NCBI GenBank assembly: GCA_902567135.1
Contig: CACFLO010000003.1
Location: 1-64,000 of the forward strand
Direction: 5' to 3'
Origin: an uncultured Alphaproteobacteria bacterium
GTDB taxonomy: Bacteria > Pseudomonadota > Alphaproteobacteria > HIMB59 > GCA-002718135
Length of the DNA stretch: 64,000 bases
Shown one piece after another: positions 32,326 through 40,526 of the stretch; position 1 is the first letter of the stretch, and each line of letters begins with the position of its first letter. The translations under genes were made by a program, and so were the position numbers. The notes beneath the pieces are model-generated. The model was given only the letters and a program-made list of their open reading frames with translations, was not told the DNA's origin and ran no database searches.

Positions 32326-33707
32326 ATCATATTTTTTGGATTAACAATCTTATCGAATTCTTTTTCACTTACTAGATTTAATTTTATAGCAGCTTCTTTT
32401 AATGTTAAATTTTCATCAAATGCTTTTTTAGCAATTTTTGCAGCATTATCATATCCAATATACTTGTTTAGTGCTGTTACAAGCATAAGCGAATTTTTTA
32501 AATGTTTATTAATATTATTTTTATTAATTGTAATATTTTTTAGACAATTTTTACTAAAACTATTTATTCCATCTGAAAGTAAATTTATTGAGTTTATTAC
32601 ATTAAAAATAATTAAAGGTTTAAAAGTATTTAATTCAAAATGACCTTGTGATCCTCCTTGATTAATTGCTAAACAGTTTCCCATAACTTGACAACAAACC
32701 ATACTAAGAGCCTCAATTTGTGTTGGATTTACTTTTCCTGGCATTATAGATGAGCCAGGTTCATTAACTGGAATATTTATTTCGCCCAAGCCTGATCTTG
32801 GACCGGAAGATAAAAATCTTAGGTCATTAAGAATTTTAAACAATGAAATAGATAAGGTGTTTAGAGAATTAGAGAAATTTACTAATGAATCATGATTAGC
32901 GATAGCTTCAAATTTATTTTTAGCTGGTTTATATTTATTTATGGTTAATTTATTTAAAAATTTACAAAAAATTCTATCAAAATTTTTTGGGGCATTAATA
33001 CCAGATCCAACAGCTGTACCCCCTTGTGCTAAATAATTAAGTTCTTTTTTTGCGATGATTAATCTTTCATAGTTATTTTGAATTTGCTGCAAGTATCCTG
33101 AAAATTCATCTCCCATAGTTAAAGGTGTAGCATCTTGTGTATGTGTACGTCCAATTTTGATAGTTTTTGAATATAGTTTTGTTTTAATTTTTAATTCTTT
33201 TATTAAATTTTTTATTGCTGGAAGCAATTTTCTATCAGTTAATTCATTTGTTGCTATATGCATTATAGTTGGAAAAGTATCATTAGATGATTGGGATAAA
33301 TTTACATGATCATTTGGATGAATGGGGAATTTTGATCCAATTTTTCCATTTAAAATCTTAATTGCATAATTACTTATAACTTCGTTTGCATTCATATTTG
33401 TTTGAGTACCAGAACCAGTTTGCCAGACTGATAATGGAAATTCATCAATAAGATTTAAATTAATAACCTGATCGCAGGCCTTAAGTATAGCACTAGATAA
33501 TTTTTTGCTTAATAAGCCTAGATTATGGTTTGCCAAGACTGCCGCTTTTTTTTGCTGACCTAATGCTACTATAATTTCTTGGGGCATTTTGTCATTGCCA
33601 ATTTTAAAATTCTCTAAAGAGCGTTGTGTTTGAGCACCCCATAATTTTTGGGAATCTATTTTTTTAATTCCTAAAGTATCAAATTCTGTTCTTTTTTTAT
33701 TTGGCAT
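32322..33707 (-). CDS. fumC: Fumarate hydratase, class II
   Basis: A 461-residue homotetrameric, iron-free fumarase of the citric acid cycle. SVWQTGSGTQTNMNANEVI, LSQSSNDTFPTIMHIA, GRTHTQDATPLTMGDEFSGY, GGTAVGSGINAP and the fumarase/aspartase signature GSSIMPGKVNPTQ appear in order. It stands alone on the minus strand between lpxC and gpmA. Divergent from gpmA across 57 bases. Confidence 0.95.
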   Translation of the reverse strand: MPNKKRTEFDTLGIKKIDSQKLWGAQTQRSLENFKIGNDKMPQEIIVALGQQKKAAVLANHNLGLLSKKLSSAILKACDQVINLNLIDEFPLSVWQTGSGTQTNMNANEVISNYAIKILNGKIGSKFPIHPNDHVNLSQSSNDTFPTIMHIATNELTDRKLLPAIKNLIKELKIKTKLYSKTIKIGRTHTQDATPLTMGDEFSGYLQQIQNNYERLIIAKKELNYLAQGGTAVGSGINAPKNFDRIFCKFLNKLTINKYKPAKNKFEAIANHDSLVNFSNSLNTLSISLFKILNDLRFLSSGPRSGLGEINIPVNEPGSSIMPGKVNPTQIEALSMVCCQVMGNCLAINQGGSQGHFELNTFKPLIIFNVINSINLLSDGINSFSKNCLKNITINKNNINKHLKNSLMLVTALNKYIGYDNAAKIAKKAFDENLTLKEAAIKLNLVSEKEFDKIVNPKNMI

Positions 33708-33764
33708 TGTTTGTTAATAGAGCATTTATCTATAACATAAACTAACAATTGAAATAAATATATT

Positions 33765-34394
33765 ATGAACAAACTTATTTTGCTGCGCCATGGTCAAAGC
33801 CAATGGAATCTTGAAAATAAATTTACTGGATGGCAAAACGTTCCTCTCACTAAAAAAGGAGAGTTAGAAGCAAAAAAAGCTGGTGAATTGATAAAAAAGA
33901 ACAAAATTCATATAGATTATGTATTTAGTAGTGTTTTAGAGAGGGCAAACAAAACAGCTGAAATTGCATTAAAAGAGGCTGATCTTAAAAATTTATGGGA
34001 TAATGATAAATTATTGATGACTCGAGATGAAAATTTAAATGAGAGGGATTATGGAGATCTAGTTGGTTTAAATAAACAAGAAACTGCTGAAAAATTTGGG
34101 AAGGAACAAGTACATATTTGGAGAAGATCATTTGATACGCCACCTCCAAATGGTGAAAGTTTAAAAAATGTTGTTGATAGAGTTTCTCCTTATTTTAATG
34201 AAAAAATTAAACCTCTTTTAGACAAAAATAAAAATATACTAATTGCAGCTCATGGTAACTCCTTAAGAGCTATGATGGTTGAGCTTGAAATATATAAACC
34301 AGAGGAAATTTCTTCTATTGAACTACCAACAGGTTCACCGCTTTGTATTAATTTAGATAAAGGAAAATTAGTTGATTTTTTTTATCTCGATTAA
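33765..34394 (+). CDS. gpmA: 2,3-bisphosphoglycerate-dependent phosphoglycerate mutase
   Basis: A 209-residue glycolytic mutase that interconverts 3- and 2-phosphoglycerate. The phosphohistidine motif LLRHGQSQWN (H9) opens the protein, GWQNVPLTKKG follows, then NERDYGDL with the catalytic Glu, and AAHGNSLRAMM with the second His. It is shorter than the 250-residue E. coli enzyme but in the range of alphaproteobacterial GpmA. Its stop TAA and that of convergent sspB lie in one TTAA. Confidence 0.92.
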   Translation: MNKLILLRHGQSQWNLENKFTGWQNVPLTKKGELEAKKAGELIKKNKIHIDYVFSSVLERANKTAEIALKEADLKNLWDNDKLLMTRDENLNERDYGDLVGLNKQETAEKFGKEQVHIWRRSFDTPPPNGESLKNVVDRVSPYFNEKIKPLLDKNKNILIAAHGNSLRAMMVELEIYKPEEISSIELPTGSPLCINLDKGKLVDFFYLD

Positions 34395-34852
34395 TTTTTT
34401 TTAAAATTAGAAAAATTAATAACATTTGAATCATGATTATTTTTTTCATGATTTTCTAGAACTTTATTTTTCTTTTTTGCTATTTCTTTTTTTATATCTT
34501 CATTAGATTTATTAAATTGGTAATTAAGTCCAAAATTAGCTGATGGATCAGCAAATGAAGTTATGGAGTCAAAAGATATTTTTAAATCAGATTTTTTATT
34601 TTTAAATGAGAGTCCAACACTAAAGTCATTTTTATTAACTGAAAGATGATAATATTCATGTTGAATAACAATAGTCATTTCATTGGGATATTTTTGTAAA
34701 AGCCAATTTGGAATTATGTTTTTTGGATTATTTGTTTCAAACGATATATAAAGATGATTATTTCCATCTAATCCATTTTTTTCGATTTCCTTTAAAATAT
34801 CTACAAAAACATTTAATAAATTCTTGTTTAAAATTTTTTGATAGTCACTCAT
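34391..34852 (-). CDS. sspB: ClpXP adaptor SspB (alphaproteobacterial type)
   Basis: A 153-residue protein. The first ~115 residues match the SspB substrate-binding fold: LNVFVDILKEIEKNGLDGNN, HLYISFETNNP, PNWLLQKYPNEMTIVIQHEY, FSVGLSFKNK and SITSFADPSANFGLNY. A flexible charged linker follows, then VINFSNFKKN at the C-terminus, resembling the short ClpX-binding tail of alphaproteobacterial SspB. The adaptor hands ssrA-tagged proteins to ClpXP; the tag-encoding ssrA gene is ~6 kb downstream in this window. Divergent from the dehydrogenase gene across ~100 bases. Confidence 0.86.
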   Translation of the reverse strand: MSDYQKILNKNLLNVFVDILKEIEKNGLDGNNHLYISFETNNPKNIIPNWLLQKYPNEMTIVIQHEYYHLSVNKNDFSVGLSFKNKKSDLKISFDSITSFADPSANFGLNYQFNKSNEDIKKEIAKKKNKVLENHEKNNHDSNVINFSNFKKN

Positions 34853-34953
34853 ATTAATATTTGTATATAATTAGATTAAATATTACTGAGCAGTAAATAT
34901 AATTTCAATATATATTTGTTTATAAATTAATATAAATTATATAAAAAAATTTA

Positions 34954-37398
34954 ATGAAAAATAGTATACCTAATTCTTGTAAAGTTGTCGTAATTGGAGG
35001 CGGAGTGGCAGGTTGTTCAACCGCATACCATTTGGCAAAATTTGGCTGGAAAGACACAGTATTGCTAGAAAGAGATGTTCTTACATCCGGAACTACTTGG
35101 CATGCAGCTGGATTAATTGGTCAACTTGGATCAAGCGCTACAATTACAAAGCTCAGAAATTATTCATTAAATTTATACAAACAGCTTGAAAAAGAAACTG
35201 GGTTATCAACTGGGTTAAAGCAAAATGGATCTCTTACAGTTGCCACTACTTCAGATAGACTTGAAGAACTAAAGAGACAGGTTACTTTTGCTCAACGATT
35301 CGATATTGAAGCAAAACAAGTTAATAGAGAAGAAATAAAAGAAATTTATCCATTAATAAACGTTGAAGATATCGTTGGCGGTGTTTTTATTGCTAGAGAT
35401 GGACAGGCAGACCCAGTAGGAGTTGCAAATGTTTTAGCAAAAGCTGCAAGACAAAATGGTGCGAAGATTATTGAGAAATGTCCAGTTAAAAAAATATTGA
35501 AAAAGGATAATAAAATTGTAGGTGTTGAAACTAGTAAAGGAAAAATTGAATGTGAGTATGTTGTTCTTGCAACAGGTATGTGGTCCAGACAAATAGCACA
35601 AGATATTGATGTTAGTATTCCTTTGTACCCAGATGAACATTTTTATGTATTGAGTGAACCAATTAAAGAAATAGATAAATCTTTGCCAGTTCTTAGAGAT
35701 TATAATAATTGTTTATATTTAAAGGAAGATGCTGGTAAATTATTAGTTGGTGTATTTGAGCCAAATGCAAAGCCAGCTTTTACAAACAACTTTAGAGTTC
35801 CAGAAGATTTTTCTTTTGGTGAGTTGCCTGAAGATTTTGATCATTTTGAACCTTATTTAATTAATGCTATGAATCGAATCCCAAGTCTTGAAAAATCAGG
35901 AATAAGAAAATTTTTTAATGGCCCAGAGTCATTTACTCCTGACACAAATTATTTACTAGGCGAAACTCCTGAAGTTAAAAATTTATACATCTGTGGAGGT
36001 TTCAATAGTATTGGAATAGTAAGTGCAGGTGGTGCAGGCAAGATTACAGCAGAATGGATTATAAATGATGAGATATATGAAGATGTTTTCTCTTTAGATA
36101 TTTCTAGATTTGAAAAATTTCATTCAGATTTAGAATTTATAACTGAAAGAGTGACAGAAACTCTCGGTAATTTGTATGCAATGCATTGGCCATATAAACA
36201 ACATACTACTTCAAGAAATGTAAAGTTATTGCCTTATCATAATTACTTAAAAGCCAAAGGCGCGTGTTTTGGTCAGTCTGGAGCATATGAAAGACCAATG
36301 TGGTATGCTTTAAATGGCAAAGATAGTGATTATAAATACAGCTATGAATACCAGAATTGGTATGACTCAGCAAAAATTGAAACTGTAAATGCAAGAGAGA
36401 ATGCTTCACTATTTGAGTTATCTCCATTTGCAAAGTTTGAACTAAGTGGAGAAAAAACGCATTCTTCTCTTCAATATATTTGCGCAAATAATATTAAAAA
36501 TGAAATAGGTTCCATAACATATACTCAAATGCTTAATACAAAAGGTGGGATTGAAGCTGATTTGACCGTAACTTGCTTAGACAAAAATAAGTTTAGAATT
36601 GTAACAGGCTCAGCAGTTAGAGAACATGATAAAAAACATATCTTAAAATACTTAGATAAATCTATTAAGTTTAAAGACATAACAGATAATATTGCATGCC
36701 TTGGAATATTTGGTCCCAAAAGTAGAGATTTAGTTTCAACATTATTTGGAAATTATTTTTCTAATAAAGATTTTAAATATGGTACTGGAAAAAATATTAT
36801 TTTTAATGATATTGAAATGTGGTTTCAAAGAATATCGTATGTTGGTGAATTAGGTTGGGAGATTTACATACCAATTGAAAAATCAAAACAAATTTATGAA
36901 TTAATAGTAAGTGTGGAAAAAGAATTTGATTTAGTTCATGCTGGAGCCCATTCTATGGATATTATGAGAATGGAAAAGGGTTATTTGCATTGGGGTCATG
37001 ATATTTCACCAGCAGAAAATCCCTTTGAAGCTAAACTTGGATTTGCAGTTAAATTAAATAAAAAAGAAAATTTTATTGGTAAAGATTATTTAATAAAAGA
37101 AAAAAACTTAACAAAAAAAATATTTGTAATGTGTACAATAAATAATTCCAAACCCGGAAATCCACTTGTATTGCATGATGAGCCAATTTTTTATGATAAT
37201 AAAATAATAGGAGAAACTACTTCAGGCAATTATTCATTTAAATATGATAAAAACTTGGTATTTGGTTATGTTACAAAAAAAATAGATTTAGAAAAAAGTA
37301 GTGAAAAGTTAGAAATAGAGATAGCAAAAAAAAGATATAAACTCAGTTTATTAAAAGAACCATTACACGACCCATTGAATCTTTTTACAAAAATTTGA
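34954..37398 (+). CDS. FAD-dependent dimethylglycine/sarcosine dehydrogenase-like protein with GcvT domain
   Basis: An 814-residue fusion. The N-terminal half is a DAO-type flavoprotein: VVVIGGGVAGCSTAYHLA (residues ~11-28), then SGTTWHAAGLIGQ, in which the His is the covalent flavin attachment site in dimethylglycine and sarcosine dehydrogenases. The C-terminal half is an aminomethyltransferase-like folate domain (GIFGPKSRDLVS, RISYVGELGWEIYIP, DIMRMEKGYLHWGHD). Such enzymes demethylate N-methylated glycines and pass the one-carbon unit to tetrahydrofolate; marine bacteria use them on glycine betaine derivatives. It stands alone, without soxBDAG-type partners. Substrate among dimethylglycine, sarcosine or related amines is not decided by sequence. 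Confidence 0.88.
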   Translation: MKNSIPNSCKVVVIGGGVAGCSTAYHLAKFGWKDTVLLERDVLTSGTTWHAAGLIGQLGSSATITKLRNYSLNLYKQLEKETGLSTGLKQNGSLTVATTSDRLEELKRQVTFAQRFDIEAKQVNREEIKEIYPLINVEDIVGGVFIARDGQADPVGVANVLAKAARQNGAKIIEKCPVKKILKKDNKIVGVETSKGKIECEYVVLATGMWSRQIAQDIDVSIPLYPDEHFYVLSEPIKEIDKSLPVLRDYNNCLYLKEDAGKLLVGVFEPNAKPAFTNNFRVPEDFSFGELPEDFDHFEPYLINAMNRIPSLEKSGIRKFFNGPESFTPDTNYLLGETPEVKNLYICGGFNSIGIVSAGGAGKITAEWIINDEIYEDVFSLDISRFEKFHSDLEFITERVTETLGNLYAMHWPYKQHTTSRNVKLLPYHNYLKAKGACFGQSGAYERPMWYALNGKDSDYKYSYEYQNWYDSAKIETVNARENASLFELSPFAKFELSGEKTHSSLQYICANNIKNEIGSITYTQMLNTKGGIEADLTVTCLDKNKFRIVTGSAVREHDKKHILKYLDKSIKFKDITDNIACLGIFGPKSRDLVSTLFGNYFSNKDFKYGTGKNIIFNDIEMWFQRISYVGELGWEIYIPIEKSKQIYELIVSVEKEFDLVHAGAHSMDIMRMEKGYLHWGHDISPAENPFEAKLGFAVKLNKKENFIGKDYLIKEKNLTKKIFVMCTINNSKPGNPLVLHDEPIFYDNKIIGETTSGNYSFKYDKNLVFGYVTKKIDLEKSSEKLEIEIAKKRYKLSLLKEPLHDPLNLFTKI

Positions 37399-37404
37399 TA
37401 AAAA

Positions 37405-38007
37405 ATGTTGGAAAGTTTTTTTTTATATATTAATTTTATTAATCAAAACTTAGAAAATAATTATTTAATTTTTTTTTTAATTTATTTTTTTTCTTTAATT
37501 GTTTTTTTTAGCTTTTCTCTTCCTGGAGGTCCAATTCTATTAATTGCATCTGGATTTTTTTTTGGTTTTTACACTGGTTTCTTAATAAATATTTTTTCAA
37601 TTTTAATTGGTAGTTATTTTTTTGTATTTTTTGCGAAATTTTTTTTTAATAAATCTTTTAATAGACTCTATTTAAAATTCTCAAATAAATTAAATAAATT
37701 AATCAAGAATTCTAGTTATGAATATCTTATAATTTTTAGATTAATTCAAGGAAATCCTCTTTTTATTCAAAATTTATTTATATCATTTCTAAATATTTCT
37801 AAAACTAAATTTATACTCACTTCGTTTGCTGGTTTTAGTCCAGCAATTATTATATTTACATATTTAGGTAGCAAACTTTTAAAAATTCATGAAATAAAAA
37901 ATATTACTTATAATGATATATTTTCAAAAGAATTCATTTTCATACTAATAATTTGTATTTTACTTTTAATTTTTAGAATAATTTACAATTATAAAAGAAA
38001 TGATTAA
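37405..38007 (+). CDS. VTT-domain (TVP38/TMEM64-like, DedA-related) membrane protein
   Basis: A 200-residue, very Phe/Ile/Leu-rich protein with about five hydrophobic segments. SLPGGPILLIASGFFFGFYTGF matches the re-entrant loop region of VTT proteins (PG..L...G..FG pattern), and FRLIQGNPLFIQNLFISFLNI followed by FLxSFAGFSPA-like sequence is the second conserved part. Relatives act as lipid scramblases or membrane-homeostasis transporters. It starts six bases after the dehydrogenase gene and overlaps the next gene by eight bases, so it is probably co-transcribed with both. Confidence 0.75.
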   Translation: MLESFFLYINFINQNLENNYLIFFLIYFFSLIVFFSFSLPGGPILLIASGFFFGFYTGFLINIFSILIGSYFFVFFAKFFFNKSFNRLYLKFSNKLNKLIKNSSYEYLIIFRLIQGNPLFIQNLFISFLNISKTKFILTSFAGFSPAIIIFTYLGSKLLKIHEIKNITYNDIFSKEFIFILIICILLLIFRIIYNYKRND

Positions 38008-38365
38008 TTTTTTTTTTAAAACAATATCAGTTTTTTATTTAATTTTTCTTTCAATAGTATTGTTAATTCCTTTAGATCTTTTTATCATTACTCAATTTGT
38101 TGCTGTAGAAAAACAACCAAGCAACAATACTTCTTTTATAATACACCTAGTTCTTTTTTTTATTCTTTATTTACTATTTTATTTTTCTTTTTCTAAAAAA
38201 TATAAAATTTTATTATTTTGCATAATTTATTCTGTTGTAGTTGAATTATTGCAAATTTTTACTTCAAGAAGTGTTCAAATTTTTGATATTATATTTAATT
38301 TTACAGGTTTATTAGTTTCATATTTATTTATATTATTTTTTTACAAGAATAAAAGCAAGCAATGA
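38000..38365 (+). CDS. VanZ-like family membrane protein
   Basis: A 121-residue protein with about four transmembrane helices. The VanZ pattern is recognisable: a His-containing helix start (IIHLVLFFILYLLF), then VELLQIFTSRSVQIFDIIFNFTG, matching the family E-L-x-Q, the R, the D and the N-x-x-G positions. Function is poorly defined; VanZ itself gives low-level teicoplanin resistance and many homologues are simple membrane proteins. Starts inside the end of the VTT gene. No convincing terminator follows before the convergent orphan gene. Confidence 0.7.
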   Translation: MINFFFKTISVFYLIFLSIVLLIPLDLFIITQFVAVEKQPSNNTSFIIHLVLFFILYLLFYFSFSKKYKILLFCIIYSVVVELLQIFTSRSVQIFDIIFNFTGLLVSYLFILFFYKNKSKQ

Positions 38366-38411
38366 TAATTTTTATAGAGGTGAGGTTTTCTGTTGCTTAT
38401 TACTTTAATAT

Positions 38412-38819
38412 TTATTTGAGACTTTCTATATAAGATAGAAAATTATTAATTTTTACAAATTTGCAAAGGTCAACTGGAAACATTTCTCTTGTTGTAAATC
38501 CTCCTCCAGTCATTGTCCAAATGTCAACTCTCAAAGTATTAAGTTCAATAGAATACAATCTATCTCTTATATTATTTTTACTTGAGAATATATTGATGTA
38601 AGAGAGTTTTAAATCTACATCATAGTAATATTCGCTGAATTTAGTTATTTTGTTAATATTTGTACTAATAACTTTTACTCTATTGGAAGAAATAAATTCA
38701 AATCCCCATAGCAACGAAGGACACAATAATTGATTATTGGTTAAGTCCTTATTTGTAATAGTTAAAGATGAGGATGAATAAAAAATTAAAAATATAAGAA
38801 TAAATAATTTTTTTTTCAT
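38412..38819 (-). CDS. Hypothetical exported protein
   Basis: A 135-residue protein that I do not recognise. The first ~19 residues (MKKKLFILIFLIFYSSSSL) form a plausible signal peptide. The mature part is rich in Asn, Ser, Ile and Tyr, with two cysteines (LLCPSLLWGFEFIS and PVDLCKFVKINNF) that could form a disulfide in the periplasm, and beta-type alternation between them. The pattern of an N-terminal Cys-Pro and a C-terminal Cys occurs in many small secreted orphans. Alone on the minus strand, facing the VanZ-like gene. Confidence 0.6.
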   Translation of the reverse strand: MKKKLFILIFLIFYSSSSLTITNKDLTNNQLLCPSLLWGFEFISSNRVKVISTNINKITKFSEYYYDVDLKLSYINIFSSKNNIRDRLYSIELNTLRVDIWTMTGGGFTTREMFPVDLCKFVKINNFLSYIESLK

Positions 38820-38925
38820 ATAAAAAAAATGTGTATAAATATACTAATAAGTCATTAACAAATTTATTATTTTAATTAAAATATTTCTTAATTTAAAGTA
38901 AAATAATTAACATAGGAGTTTAATT

Positions 38926-39087
38926 ATGATGAAAATTTCTTCAATTATTATAGTAGTACTAGGTTTGTTAATAGGTGCATACGCCTTAAACATCCCTGCA
39001 TTTATGGCAGGTCAATACTTAATTCTTTCTGTAATTTTATTAGTTATTGGAGTTGGTTTATTTATTTATAGTAGAAAAAAAAAATAG
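38926..39087 (+). CDS. Small hydrophobic membrane protein, 53 residues
   Basis: A short open frame beginning ATGATG behind a clear Shine-Dalgarno sequence (AGGAG, seven bases upstream), better than that of most long genes here. The product starts MMKISSIIIVVLGLLIGAYA, has a polar break around ALNIPAFMAGQY and a second hydrophobic helix (LILSVILLVIGVGLFIY), and ends SRKKK, so it should be a two-helix inner-membrane protein with the basic end in the cytoplasm. No known family recognised. The gene ends in a run of ten A (39075-39084); see findings for a possible longer product. Confidence 0.6.
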   Translation: MMKISSIIIVVLGLLIGAYALNIPAFMAGQYLILSVILLVIGVGLFIYSRKKK

Positions 39088-39314
39088 AAAAGGAGAATTA
39101 ATATATCATTTAAAAACTGGACAATGTAATGACAAGGACTCAGTTTTATCTTCTTTGAAAAAAAATTTAATGATTTTTAATCCTCAAACTGCAAACCTCA
39201 AGGGCAATGCATAAATACTAAAGTTAAGTTTTAAAAAATCAAGAATGTAGTGCGGCGTCTTTTGTTTTGTGCTTAAATCATTTAACTTAAAACATATCAT
39301 TTTTATTTAAAATA
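39088..39314. other. Intergenic stretch with no confident gene
   Basis: 227 bases between the small membrane protein gene and the convergent rhodanese gene. A second AGGAGAATTA sequence follows the small gene but no start codon sits at a usable distance. An open stretch of about 40 codons in frame 2 (ending TAA at 39212-39214) has no start of its own. A TGTAGTGCGGCGTC segment near 39245 is GC-richer than its surroundings but shows no clear fold. Confidence 0.4.
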
Positions 39315-39680
39315 TTATTTTTTTAACTTTTCCCATTCAGCCATACCACCAGTAATATTCTTAACATTTTTAATACCCATGTCTTGCATTGTTTTAGTTG
39401 ATAAAGTTCCTTGTCCACCCACACCACAAAATACAACATATTCTTTGCTGGGGTTTTCTTTGAAAAATTTATTTTCTAAAGGACTACCTTCTGCTAAATA
39501 AAATTCAAGGAACGCTCTATCCAAATGAATTGCATTTCCTATTGTTCCTTTAGCAAAACTTTCTTTATCCCTAACATCAATAAATTGTACATTTGGATCA
39601 TTTAGCTTTTCATTAGCCTCTGACGCAGAAATATTTTCAATTTCATTTTTAACACTCATTAAATCTTCAAATTTTTTCAT
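39315..39680 (-). CDS. Rhodanese-like domain protein
   Basis: A 121-residue single rhodanese domain. VQFIDVRDKESFAKGTIGNAIHLD is the CH2A-type motif, and YVVFCGVGGQGTLSTKTMQDMG contains the active-site cysteine loop (C-G-V-G-G-Q-G) where the sulfur would be carried; NVKNITGGMAEW is the standard C-terminal signature. No signal peptide. It probably moves sulfane sulfur or regulates a sulfur-linked process. The 5' flank holds AAGG ribosome-site bases and, about 20 bases further up, a copy of the tmRNA coding-piece end (39701-39730). Confidence 0.88.
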   Translation of the reverse strand: MKKFEDLMSVKNEIENISASEANEKLNDPNVQFIDVRDKESFAKGTIGNAIHLDRAFLEFYLAEGSPLENKFFKENPSKEYVVFCGVGGQGTLSTKTMQDMGIKNVKNITGGMAEWEKLKK

Positions 39681-39700
39681 TTTTTCCTTACCTTATTAAT

Positions 39701-39730
39701 ATGGGTCGTTCTGTTGCCCCGTGTGTAAAC
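39701..39730. repeat. Second copy of the tmRNA coding-piece 3' end (left direct repeat)
   Basis: Bases 39701-39723 match 40527-40549, the 3' end of the ssrA coding RNA, at 21 of 23 positions, including the exact core CGTTCTGTTGCCC (39707-39719 and 40533-40545). Similarity may reach a shared AAAC at the far edge. The upstream arm needed for the tmRNA hairpin (GGGGC on the RNA strand) is not conserved, so this copy cannot fold as in ssrA. Same orientation as the real ssrA end. Pattern resembles a left attachment-site scar. Confidence 0.8.
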
Positions 39731-39840
39731 TAAATTACCAGAATCCTTAGCTTTTTTATATAGTAAATGCATAAAAAATTAAGCTCAGTGTGCACACATA
39801 GGGCACCCACTTTAAAGGCAATTATGGTAATATAATTTCG

Positions 39841-40425
39841 ATGAAAAAAGTTTTAGTGATCGTGGTTATGGGTTTGATGTGGATTATTCCAGTATCAGCA
39901 AATGAAAGATTTATTCCTTTAGAGCTTTTCACTGGTGGTGAAATAAGAGAAGATACAGAAATTAAATATACAAAAGCAAACAAAATATTTGGTGAAAAGA
40001 AAAGAAAAAAAATTGTTGGACCTGAGGATTGGAAAAATCCTCAAACTGGAGAAATAATAAAAGTTTATAAAAGAACAAGAGAAGGTCAAAGTGGATTAAA
40101 AACACAGTTATTTACAGTTACTAATGATGGACAGTGTATTGGAAGAGTTTGGGATAGTAGGCGCGGAGGAAGAGTAATAGAAAATGGATGTAAATTTCCT
40201 TTAGGGTTTTGGAAAGAAGGTGAGACTAGATCATTTAAAGGTTCTTCTGGCGGTAAGCCAAGAAAAATTGAATTAACAATTTTAAAATTAGGAAAAAAAC
40301 CTAAAAGTAGTATTAAATTTAATTGGAAATTATACAATTTAAGTTCAGGCGAATTGATGGATGACAATGATTATACTTTTTCTCCTGGTAAGGCTATGAC
40401 AAAGCTGAATGATAAAAAATTATAA
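39841..40425 (+). CDS. Hypothetical secreted protein, between tmRNA-end repeats
   Basis: A 194-residue protein with a clear signal peptide (MKKVLVIVVMGLMWIIPVSA, cleavage before NE). The mature chain is basic, mostly beta by pattern, with one cysteine pair (GQCIGRVWDSRRGGRVIENGC) and no motif I know. TATAAT at 39831-39836 lies four bases before the ATG, so the message may start at or next to the ATG. The gene runs opposite to rhodanese and ssrA and sits between direct repeats at 39701 and 40527 and between TGTGCACACA repeats at 39789 and 40454. Codon and base use look close to that of neighbours. Function unknown. Confidence 0.75.
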   Translation: MKKVLVIVVMGLMWIIPVSANERFIPLELFTGGEIREDTEIKYTKANKIFGEKKRKKIVGPEDWKNPQTGEIIKVYKRTREGQSGLKTQLFTVTNDGQCIGRVWDSRRGGRVIENGCKFPLGFWKEGETRSFKGSSGGKPRKIELTILKLGKKPKSSIKFNWKLYNLSSGELMDDNDYTFSPGKAMTKLNDKKL

Positions 40426-40452
40426 AAATTGTTTCTAACTTTCTCTTTCTGA

Positions 40453-40473
40453 CTGTGCACACAGCGTGCACAG
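40453..40473. repeat. GTGCAC inverted repeat after the orphan gene, with a partner copy before it
   Basis: CTGTGCAC (40453-40460) and GTGCACAG (40466-40473) are perfect eight-base inverted arms around ACAGC, 27 bases after the orphan gene's stop. The ten bases TGTGCACACA recur exactly at 39789-39798, 42 bases before its start, followed there by a related GGGCAC. No T-run follows, so this is not a standard terminator. Confidence 0.6.
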
Positions 40474-40526
40474 ATTATTTCTTCAGAGAAAAAACTGAGC
40501 AATAACAACAAGAACACGAAAGTTTA

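Noticed and set aside
38341-38411. AAGCAA/TTGCTT inverted repeat after the VanZ-like gene as a terminator
   Set aside because: Only six bases with a spacer of more than 30 and no T-run after it.
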